Shown here: positions 1 through 4,884 of the stretch, in pieces
How positions within the stretch are numbered: position 1 is the first letter of the stretch
How the letters are laid out: each line of letters begins with the position of its first letter
Assembly (NCBI GenBank): GCA_028282395.1
Contig: JANQHY010000282.1
Location: forward strand, 1 to 6,310
Origin: Gammaproteobacteria bacterium
GTDB lineage: Bacteria > Pseudomonadota > Gammaproteobacteria > UBA12402
Length of the DNA: 6,310 bases
Direction: 5' to 3'
Made by a program: the position numbers and the translations under genes
The notes under the pieces: generated by a model
Told to the model about the DNA's origin: nothing
Databases searched by the model: none
The model's input: the letters and a program-made list of their open reading frames with translations, nothing else

Positions 1-141
1 TAGTCCAGCCTGGGCACCTTCAAGCATCAGCATCTCGAATAGTTGTTGGTCGTCATAGCACGGCACGCCCCACTCATCGTCATGATAGGCGATATAGTGC
101 GGATTATTTTCAATCGCCCATGGACAGCGCTTTTTTGCCAT
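1..141 (-). CDS. tag: DNA-3-methyladenine glycosylase I, N-terminal part (3' end outside window)
   Basis: This is the first 47 codons of a Tag-family glycosylase, which removes 3-methyladenine from alkylated DNA as the first step of base excision repair in the cytoplasm. The reverse strand reads MAKKRCPWAIENNPHYIAYH and continues through DDEWGVP, LFEML and LEGAQAGL. This follows the E. coli Tag N-terminus closely. Cys6 and His20 match the zinc ligands Cys4 and His17 of E. coli Tag, Tyr19 matches Tyr16, and Glu41 matches the base-recognition Glu38. The usual length is about 185-195 residues, so roughly three quarters of the gene, including the second zinc-ligand pair, lies beyond the left edge. 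The start at 141 is supported by AGGGAG (minus strand, 149-154) seven bases upstream and by the position of the conserved Cys. The gene is divergent from the 67-aa gene. The family call is secure. Confidence 0.96.
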   Translation of the reverse strand, partial: MAKKRCPWAIENNPHYIAYHDDEWGVPCYDDQQLFEMLMLEGAQAGL

Positions 142-160
142 TATTTTTCTCCCTAAAATG

Positions 161-185
161 ATGATGACTCTATCATTACTATGAT
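161..185. repeat. Alternating ATGAT / ATCAT / ATGAT motifs in the divergent promoter region
   Basis: ATGAT (161-165), ATCAT (172-176) and ATGAT (181-185) form two overlapping 5-bp inverted repeats with 6-bp and 4-bp spacers. They cover the proposed -10 box and spacer of the tag promoter. Such an arrangement could be an operator, but the arms are short and the region is AT-rich, so chance is a real alternative. Confidence 0.25.
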
Positions 186-194
186 GAAAGTCAA
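167..194 (-). promoter_or_regulatory. Candidate sigma70 promoter of tag
   Basis: On the minus strand, TTGACT (189-194, five of six matches to the -35 consensus) is separated by 16 bp from TAGAGT (167-172, four of six matches to the -10). Transcription would begin near 160. That gives a leader of about 20 nt containing the AGGGAG ribosome binding site at 149-154. Position and orientation fit tag, but the -10 is weak. Confidence 0.5.
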
Positions 195-198
195 GTGA

Positions 199-226
199 TT
201 GCGATTTTGTCTAATTACCGTATAAT
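199..226 (+). promoter_or_regulatory. Candidate sigma70 promoter of the 67-aa gene
   Basis: TTGCGA (199-204, four of six matches) is followed after 16 bp by a perfect TATAAT (221-226). The expected transcription start is near 233, about 38 nt before the GTG start codon at 271. It lies back to back with the tag promoter, with only 4 bp between the two -35 boxes, so a single bound protein could affect both. It may also serve the gene at 537, because no convincing promoter was found between 474 and 537. Confidence 0.6.
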
Positions 227-270
227 GGACACATATCGATAGCATTAAGGCTAGCAACTGAGGGACGCAA

Positions 271-474
271 GTGATTGAGAAATTACGTAGAAAAATTAAA
301 AATTATATCAGCGCAGAAGATCGCTTTATTCATGAGTTTGATAAGGCTAATCCTGATGAATCATCACCGTTAAAGCGGCAGGAGGTCGACAAGCATGCGC
401 GTATTGCCCGGCTGCGTGATAATAAGAGTAGTGGTAGTAGTTCTACTGATGGGACGTTGTGGCAAGATTTTTAA
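271..474 (+). CDS. Small charged cytosolic protein of unknown function (67 aa)
   Basis: This is a short soluble protein with no signal peptide or membrane segment. It begins with GTG at 271. An in-frame TGA at 259-261 leaves no earlier start, and GAGGGA (260-265) lies five bases upstream. Residues 2-12 are basic and probably helical (IEKLRRKIKNY). Residues 12-24 hold an aromatic/acidic stretch (YISAEDRFIHEFD), residues 38-51 a KHARIARLRDN segment, and residues 52-67 a Ser/Gly-rich flexible tail ending in WQDF. The pattern DRFIHEFD followed by KHxRIAxLRD recalls small uncharacterised proteins annotated in Legionella and Coxiella relatives (the CBU_0585-type family). That comparison is from memory and unconfirmed. 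The strong promoter, good ribosome binding site and patterned sequence make it a likely real gene. It is followed 62 bp later by a co-oriented secreted protein, so co-transcription is possible. The function is unknown. Confidence 0.75.
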   Translation: MIEKLRRKIKNYISAEDRFIHEFDKANPDESSPLKRQEVDKHARIARLRDNKSSGSSSTDGTLWQDF

Positions 475-536
475 ATTCGTCTCTTAATTGTTGCGCAATT
501 TAGCCAGCTTGCATCATTGGATCAGGAGCAATAGAG

Positions 537-1184
537 ATGAGAAACAGGATAGGTTTACGCTATGCCTTAATAATAGTGGCGTTATTATCACCATTATCGT
601 TATCGTATGCACAAGATAGTGATGATTTTGCCAAAGTTTTTCCCCATGTTAGCCATTGTAGTGACTTGACTGGCACCTGGACTGGACAGGCTATCGAGTA
701 TGACTATCACGTTGAAGCGAGAGGCAGTGATGATCATGGTGTCAAAATGGTATTTGTTGAGAAAAAAGGCAAGGCAATTGGTCGCGTAATTAATAAAGGT
801 CACTCACCTATTGTTGTGTTTACAATGGTCTCTGGACAGATGTGGGCGAATTGCCATAATGGTGTCTTAACGAATATCAGATTCCCAATTGAGAAACTTG
901 ATTTAGCCCATATGCCTAAATATGGTGATCATATCCGTGCACCGATAGCTTACGGGAATGGTGTGCTGATTGATGGTAATCATCTCATTATGAATGTACA
1001 AACTTGTAATAATATGGGCGGCAGTGATTCTGGTCTACTTATTTTAACGAAAATGAGTGATTATTATCCCGATACCGTTCCAATTAAAAGTAGTAGCTAT
1101 ATATTCCCTGCCAGTTACAGCCCCGGCTATCCGGTTGAGCCAGATGGGTGTTACAATGGTGAGTATCCAAAGGGTCCATTTTAA
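537..1184 (+). CDS. Secreted four-cysteine protein of unknown function (215 aa)
   Basis: The protein has a clear Sec signal peptide: basic MRNR, a hydrophobic core from about residue 9 to 22, and a SYA|Q cleavage motif after Ala25. About 190 mature residues follow, presumably periplasmic or exported. The mature part is rich in beta-prone and Gly/Asn turn segments, such as DLTGTWTGQ (43-51), VKMVFVEKKGKAIGRVI (69-85), VVFTMVSGQMWANC (93-106) and GVLIDGNHLIMNVQTC (142-157). It contains four cysteines (41, 106, 157, 205), an even number compatible with two disulfides formed in the periplasm. The beta pattern beginning with TGTWTG suggests a small beta-barrel or sandwich, which is inference. I recognise no catalytic motif or named family. 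The start is supported by AGGAG (524-528) eight bases upstream. The gene lies 62 bp after the 67-aa gene and ends 12 bp from the convergent surface-protein gene. Confidence 0.82.
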   Translation: MRNRIGLRYALIIVALLSPLSLSYAQDSDDFAKVFPHVSHCSDLTGTWTGQAIEYDYHVEARGSDDHGVKMVFVEKKGKAIGRVINKGHSPIVVFTMVSGQMWANCHNGVLTNIRFPIEKLDLAHMPKYGDHIRAPIAYGNGVLIDGNHLIMNVQTCNNMGGSDSGLLILTKMSDYYPDTVPIKSSSYIFPASYSPGYPVEPDGCYNGEYPKGPF

Positions 1185-1196
1185 AGTCACCAATTC

Positions 1197-4100
1197 TTAA
1201 TGTGCGCCATAAATATCTACGTTAATTCTATGCGTTGTTATGTGTCCACGCGCATCTTTTATTGTCATCAGATAATAATTAGCGCCAGGAATTAGAATGC
1301 TGCCAAAGGTGCTATTGCCAAAATCTACCTGTACCTGTGTTGTACTTTCCTTGTGACTATTCACATGATAGAACGTACTAAATGTCGGTTCATGGTCCGT
1401 AGGATTATTATCTTTAACAGGGTGAGTCACTTCATTGTAAACGTCTTCCCCGTTATTACTAAATTGATTGCCTTTACTCGGCGTAACGGTAACCGTATAA
1501 GTAAACCAGTTGGCTCTATCAGGAGCCATTCCCCAATTGCCACCCGGAACTATAGAGATAGTGGGACCATTGCTACTATAAGTGGTGATTTTTACCTTGG
1601 GAGCATTGTCTGAAAGTTTGCTATAGCCATATTGGTTTTTAGCGACTACCCACTCAGTTAAATCCTTGCCGGCACTATCGCTGGGAGCATGGCCGCTAAT
1701 ATGCCCGCTGTTATCAATAGACAACCCATTAACGCTAGTACTACAGTTGTTGAAATTACTATTATCCGGACAGAGTAGATAATTTTTAATTCCTGTCGTT
1801 GAGCTAAAGCTATCTGAGCGGAGCGTTAAATTTACCTCGCCACTTGGTGCAATATCAGTTGGTGTTTTTGTTGTGACGTTAGCTGCATCAGGCACTGGAC
1901 CGGTATTAACAAGTACACGCGGACCGCTAGTGGAGGGTGTGCTGGTGCCGTAAACATTAGTGGCAATAATCTCATAGGTAGTCGTGTGGGTACCTGACAG
2001 GTCTGGCGCGTTACCATGAACGGTAAGTTTGTTACCATTCAGTTCAATTGATAGACCTTCAATAGTATGGCCACACTGTTTTGTTGCGGCAGAACAGATC
2101 TGATAATCGCTGATGCCGGTTGCAGGGGTAAAAGGAATAGTATCAAAACTGACATTGACATTGCCATTAGCAACGGTAGAGGTGCTTTCTGCGACATTGT
2201 TGCCCTGTGGTGGTGTGCCAACACTTACTGTGACCGAAGGGCCATCTTTCAGGCTGCTCGTGCCAAACTCATTTTGTGCGATAACCCAGGCAGTGACAGT
2301 AGCTTCTGGTGCCGCGCCACTTATATGCGCCTGACCATCCTGATCAGCGCTAATCGTAACGCCATTGAGAGTCTCTTTACATGATTTCAGATCAGTCTGA
2401 TTGGGACACAATTTATAGGTGACGGCTTTTTCTGCCGCTGTATTGCCAATAGTGAAACTGCCAGCAGCGAGTGACTGTGATGGGATGGTTTGATTAGGAT
2501 TACGATAGAGTAGTGTATTCACATTATGTCCTTGCGGCGCACCGCCAGCGGTAATGACAAGTTTGGGACCATCTGCTGACGGTGAGTCATAACCAAACAT
2601 ATTTGCTGCGATGAGCCAGTAGGTTTTTGCTATAGAGCTATCAATAGGGCCTTGACTACTTATTTTGCCATCAGCACTGATGGTAAGATTATCAAGGTGA
2701 TTAGAGCAGGCGCTAGAATTTTGGCTTGCGCAGAGTTTATAGCCCGTAATAGGTGAACTTGACTCAAAGCTGTTTGCAGCGATGGGCCAATTATTGATAG
2801 TCGTGCCCTTTTTAATGGTTATCGTGGTTTGAACGCTATTTCCTTGTGGCTGTGTACCGATCATGGTTAATTTTAGATTAGTGCTACCAACGTTACCTTC
2901 ATTGTCGCTTTCTGTAATATGGAAAGTGTCCGATCCGGAAAATTGTGGCGCATCACCACGCAGCGCAGCAGAAACTTTAATGGTATGACTATTCTCGCTA
3001 ATAATGCCAAAGTTAAGGTAATCGCCCAATTGAGCCCCTTGGGAATCTGTTGCAGTTGCTAACTGTTTTAGTACAGCTGTTTCATCAAGTGTTCCATTTA
3101 ATGTGTCAATGGTAATGGTGCCTGATTTAATGGGCTCTGTTTTCAAGGTTTTTTTGAAAACATCCGGGTCGACTACCCATACGCCGTTATTGCTAAGCGA
3201 AATCATCACAATGTTGCGTACTTTGACAAGTCGTTGATCGGCAATGGCTAATACCTGAGTCATTTTTACTGCTGGTTGACGTGTCCAGGCCATTAGGTCT
3301 TGCTTATCGCCGGTTGCGCCTAAAGTGAGGTGATCCCATACAACGCCAGGGAGCTGTTTTGCAGATGTATCAGCAATGACTGGTTGATCTTGCCAGACAT
3401 AACTTAATCGTAAGGTTGCCTGGCTATCGTCAGGTAAGTCACTGTCACCAATATCGCGGGCAAAGGCGAGAGCAACATTGAGATGTTTACCGATTCCTGT
3501 TAATGGCGTGTACTCAATACCAGCTTCATAGTGCTGTAATGGCACCATATCACTGGCGATAAAGTGGACTTTAATCTGTTTTGAAAGCAGTTGCTCTAAG
3601 CTTAAGCTGCCACCGATACCGCGGCTATCACTGTTTTTTGCATTATAACGACTATCATAGTTCACTGCACTGTAGTTTACGGCAGTACCGATTAGCGTAT
3701 GTTTAGTTGGTAGGAAATGAACGCCGGCGCTGCCACCTTGTGCTCTACCGCCGGCGATGTGTCTATCGTTGCGCCATTCAGCGCCATTCTGGAAATAGGT
3801 AATCGAATCGAGATTTTTGCTTTCTGCTTGACTGTAATACCATTTAATATTCACATCATTGAGTAGCTGTCGTGGGCGTAAAAATTTATATTCAACACCG
3901 TAAGCATTTTGACTTATCCATGTTCTTTCATCTTGCGTGTCAAAATCAAATTTCATCTTTTGTGCTAGATGTTCAACACTGATTTTTATTAGTTGACGTG
4001 GGTAAAATTGTGCGCCCCAGGTTAAGTTCAAGCGATACTGTTTGTCACTGCCATCTGCTAATAGCGAGGCAGCATTATAGTTTCCCAAACGCTTTGTATA

Positions 4101-4349
4101 TTGTGCAGAGAAAATAGCGCCATAAAGTTGACTAAAGGTAACGCTTACATCAAGTGGGCGATTTGCTCCCCATTGTGCACTGCTTAATGTCAGTGCACTC
4201 TGTTGCGTAGCTGTATTAGGATTAGCTGTCAGGCTAGAGAAGGGAGAAGTGCTCACATTCTGCTCATCCTGATAATAAGTAATACTATTGGCAGATAACA
4301 TTGCTGGAGCCAGTGCGCCAAAAAATAGTGTCATTAGTATTTTTTTCAT
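1197..4349 (-). CDS. Large surface protein: outer-membrane beta-barrel plus Ig-like Cys-pair repeats (intimin/invasin-like layout)
   Basis: This 1050-aa protein is probably a surface adhesin. Residues 1-20 are a Sec signal peptide (MKKILMTLFF... cleaving after LSA). Residues about 65-321 show 12-13 alternating amphipathic strands with aromatic girdles and charged loops, for example QYRLNLTWGAQFYP (104-117), GVEYKFL (151-157) and TLRLSYVW (312-319). This is the pattern of an outer-membrane barrel. Residues about 335-497 form a linker and probable beta-sandwich. Residues 498-922 are four diverged repeats of about 105 residues, each with a close Cys pair and a He_PIG-like Ig signature (GLSIDxxGxISGxAP...WVxAxNxYG). 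Residues 923-1050 form a distinct C-terminal domain with no cysteine. An N-terminal barrel with C-terminal Ig-like passengers is the order of inverse autotransporters (type Ve: intimin, invasin). However, no LysM segment and no clear IAT_beta motif is visible, so that class is inferred. The start at 4349 is supported by the signal peptide and by AGGAA upstream on the minus strand. Barrel folding would need BamA. Confidence 0.85.
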   Translation of the reverse strand: MKKILMTLFFGALAPAMLSANSITYYQDEQNVSTSPFSSLTANPNTATQQSALTLSSAQWGANRPLDVSVTFSQLYGAIFSAQYTKRLGNYNAASLLADGSDKQYRLNLTWGAQFYPRQLIKISVEHLAQKMKFDFDTQDERTWISQNAYGVEYKFLRPRQLLNDVNIKWYYSQAESKNLDSITYFQNGAEWRNDRHIAGGRAQGGSAGVHFLPTKHTLIGTAVNYSAVNYDSRYNAKNSDSRGIGGSLSLEQLLSKQIKVHFIASDMVPLQHYEAGIEYTPLTGIGKHLNVALAFARDIGDSDLPDDSQATLRLSYVWQDQPVIADTSAKQLPGVVWDHLTLGATGDKQDLMAWTRQPAVKMTQVLAIADQRLVKVRNIVMISLSNNGVWVVDPDVFKKTLKTEPIKSGTITIDTLNGTLDETAVLKQLATATDSQGAQLGDYLNFGIISENSHTIKVSAALRGDAPQFSGSDTFHITESDNEGNVGSTNLKLTMIGTQPQGNSVQTTITIKKGTTINNWPIAANSFESSSPITGYKLCASQNSSACSNHLDNLTISADGKISSQGPIDSSIAKTYWLIAANMFGYDSPSADGPKLVITAGGAPQGHNVNTLLYRNPNQTIPSQSLAAGSFTIGNTAAEKAVTYKLCPNQTDLKSCKETLNGVTISADQDGQAHISGAAPEATVTAWVIAQNEFGTSSLKDGPSVTVSVGTPPQGNNVAESTSTVANGNVNVSFDTIPFTPATGISDYQICSAATKQCGHTIEGLSIELNGNKLTVHGNAPDLSGTHTTTYEIIATNVYGTSTPSTSGPRVLVNTGPVPDAANVTTKTPTDIAPSGEVNLTLRSDSFSSTTGIKNYLLCPDNSNFNNCSTSVNGLSIDNSGHISGHAPSDSAGKDLTEWVVAKNQYGYSKLSDNAPKVKITTYSSNGPTISIVPGGNWGMAPDRANWFTYTVTVTPSKGNQFSNNGEDVYNEVTHPVKDNNPTDHEPTFSTFYHVNSHKESTTQVQVDFGNSTFGSILIPGANYYLMTIKDARGHITTHRINVDIYGAH
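1584..2858 (-). repeat. Four tandem ~105-residue Ig-like repeats with Cys pairs
   Basis: The coded units are residues 498-601, 602-710, 711-816 and 817-922. Each begins with a G-x-x-P-(Q/D)-(G/A)-x-x-V motif, with the proline at 501, 605, 714 and 820. Each contains Y-x-(L/I)-C followed by a second Cys after 6-8 residues: pairs 540/548, 648/657, 752/759 and 860/869. Each then has an (L/V)-(T/S)-I segment, a G-x-(I/L) turn, a (W/E)-(V/L/I)-I-A-x-N-x-(F/Y)-G strand and a (G/A)-P closing motif. The units are diverged at DNA level, so they are old duplications rather than a recombining array. The paired cysteines probably form small disulfide-closed hairpins after export. Confidence 0.8.
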
Positions 4350-4423
4350 GAGTTTCCTATTATTTTTTTTCTATCTACCTATAGTTTTGGGTAAGAAGAA
4401 TTTTTTATAATTTAGAAAAATAG

Positions 4424-4443
4424 ATGCTAAAATAAATTAGCAT
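4424..4443. promoter_or_regulatory. Perfect dyad ATGCTAA-N6-TTAGCAT, candidate operator
   Basis: The two 7-bp arms (4424-4430 and 4437-4443) are exact inverted repeats across a 6-bp AT spacer. The dyad covers the proposed -10 element and start point of the surface-protein promoter. This is where a repressor would act. The spacing suits a dimeric helix-turn-helix regulator, but none is encoded in the window. Confidence 0.35.
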
Positions 4444-4462
4444 AAACTTTCGTTAGATGCAA
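4434..4462 (-). promoter_or_regulatory. Candidate extended -10 promoter of the surface-protein gene
   Basis: On the minus strand, TTGCAT (4457-4462) is followed after 17 bp by TAATTT (4434-4439), and a TG one base upstream of the -10 gives an extended -10 element. The start would be near 4427, leaving a leader of about 78 nt. Match quality is moderate and the region is AT-rich, so other starts are possible. Confidence 0.4.
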
Positions 4463-4498
4463 CTTGGAAAATCTGTTTTTATCAATCAATATTTATGC

Positions 4499-4523
4499 AC
4501 TGACTGCTCTAACATTAGTCAGT
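4499..4523. promoter_or_regulatory. Perfect dyad ACTGACT-N11-AGTCAGT, candidate activator site
   Basis: Exact 7-bp inverted repeats (4499-4505 and 4517-4523) are separated by 11 bp. The centre, near 4511, lies about 55 bp upstream of the probable start of the micropeptide transcript, the usual place for an activator on a weak -35 promoter. It is also upstream of the divergent surface-protein promoter and could act on both. Confidence 0.35.
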
Positions 4524-4530
4524 ATATTTG

Positions 4531-4559
4531 GAAGAAGTTTTCTATATATAGACTATACT
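4531..4559 (+). promoter_or_regulatory. Candidate promoter of the micropeptide gene
   Basis: TATACT (4554-4559, five of six matches) is a good -10. At 17 bp the -35 position holds GAAGAA (4531-4536), a poor match, and TTGGAA at 4528-4533 is 20 bp away. The transcript would start near 4566, about 30 nt before the ATG. The weak -35 suggests dependence on an activator, possibly through the dyad at 4499-4523. Confidence 0.4.
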
Positions 4560-4582
4560 TATCATAAGTAGTAATTAAAATC

Positions 4583-4590
4583 AGGAGGTG
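4583..4590 (+). promoter_or_regulatory. Consensus Shine-Dalgarno AGGAGGTG
   Basis: AGGAGGTG is fully complementary to the 16S rRNA 3' end and lies 5 bases before the ATG at 4596. It is the strongest ribosome binding site in the window. This is the main evidence that the very short ORF after it is translated. Confidence 0.85.
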
Positions 4591-4595
4591 TAGTG

Positions 4596-4685
4596 ATGAA
4601 AAAAAGATTGAAGTCGATTTCATTTCTTACCGGTATATTGATAACACCAATAGCTTTTGCTTGTTGCGTGTGTCCTACTTGTTAA
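4596..4685 (+). CDS. 29-aa secreted cysteine-rich micropeptide (signal peptide plus CCVCPTC)
   Basis: The reading frame starts at ATG 4596 after an ideal Shine-Dalgarno sequence and ends with TAA at 4683-4685. Residues 1-6 are strongly basic (MKKRLK), residues 7-22 are a hydrophobic core, and AFA (20-22) is a signal peptidase I motif. The predicted mature product is only CCVCPTC: four cysteines in seven residues, including a CPTC motif of the CxxC type. Cys23 could alternatively be lipidated, but Ala-Phe-Ala is a poor lipobox. Possible roles are metal or redox binding in the periplasm, a small secreted cysteine peptide, or a cis-acting leader whose translation senses cysteine, copper or export and controls downstream RNA. 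The gene lies divergent from the surface-protein gene and about 200 bp before the exporter gene. I know no named family for it, and no function should be assumed. Confidence 0.7.
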   Translation: MKKRLKSISFLTGILITPIAFACCVCPTC

Positions 4686-4702
4686 AAAGTGCAAACTTTT
4701 TA
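4683..4702 (+). terminator. Stem-loop overlapping the micropeptide stop codon
   Basis: TAAAAAGT (4683-4690) and ACTTTTTA (4695-4702) form a perfect 8-bp stem around the GNRA-type loop GCAA. The stem starts at the stop codon itself. With a single G-C pair it is weak, and the T run lies inside the 3' arm rather than after it. It could be a poor terminator, a transcript-end stabiliser or part of an attenuator that a ribosome on the ORF would melt. Confidence 0.35.
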
Positions 4703-4728
4703 CAATTCTTAAATTCTCATGATTTCCT

Positions 4729-4757
4729 CCAACAGGTTCACTATAAATAAATATAAT
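4729..4757 (+). promoter_or_regulatory. Candidate promoter for the exporter gene
   Basis: A perfect TATAAT (4752-4757) is preceded at 17 bp by CCAACA (4729-4734), a weak -35. Further down, TTGACA (4806-4811) is a perfect -35, but its nearest -10, CATAAT (4826-4831), is at a too-short 14 bp. TTGATT (4791-4796) with GATACT (4815-4820) at 18 bp is a third option. Which one drives the exporter cannot be settled by eye. Confidence 0.3.
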
Positions 4758-4763
4758 ATTAAT

Positions 4764-4784
4764 CAATTATTTATACATTAATTG
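4764..4784. repeat. Inverted repeat CAATTA-N9-TAATTG upstream of the exporter
   Basis: Exact 6-bp arms (4764-4769 and 4779-4784) lie just downstream of the TATAAT at 4752-4757. Such a position would suit a repressor, as is common for drug exporters. The arms are AT-rich in AT-rich DNA, so chance is plausible. Confidence 0.2.
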
Positions 4785-4884
4785 CCAAAGTTGATTTGCT
4801 TCATATTGACAGGTGATACTATTTTCATAATGGCGTCTATTCAGATATCATTGATAGGTAATGTTATCAATTGAAGACGTAGCT

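Noticed and set aside
486..500. Palindromic AATTG-N5-CAATT between the 67-aa and 215-aa genes as a terminator
   Set aside because: The 5-bp AT-rich arms lack a following T run, so it supports neither a terminator nor a clear operator.
600..803. 67-aa minus-strand frame inside the secreted-protein gene
   Set aside because: It is antisense to a frame with good signal peptide and ribosome binding site, and the product shows no recognisable features.
1353..2384. Plus-strand open frames of 73-105 aa and minus-strand frames at 1832-2224 within the surface-protein gene
   Set aside because: They overlap a 1050-codon frame with signal peptide and coherent repeats. Their products have compositions typical of shadow translation and no ribosome binding context.
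4705..4760. Minus-strand promoter-like TTGATT/TATAGT with GGAGG and ATG at 4720
   Set aside because: The frame after the ATG is only three codons (MRI, then TAA), so no gene follows. The GGAGG complement is treated instead as possible RNA pairing with the micropeptide Shine-Dalgarno.
4830..4874. 14-codon ORF (starting MASIQIS) running into the exporter start region
   Set aside because: The nearest Shine-Dalgarno-like AGGTG is about 14 bases upstream, too far, and the product has no feature of a known leader peptide.
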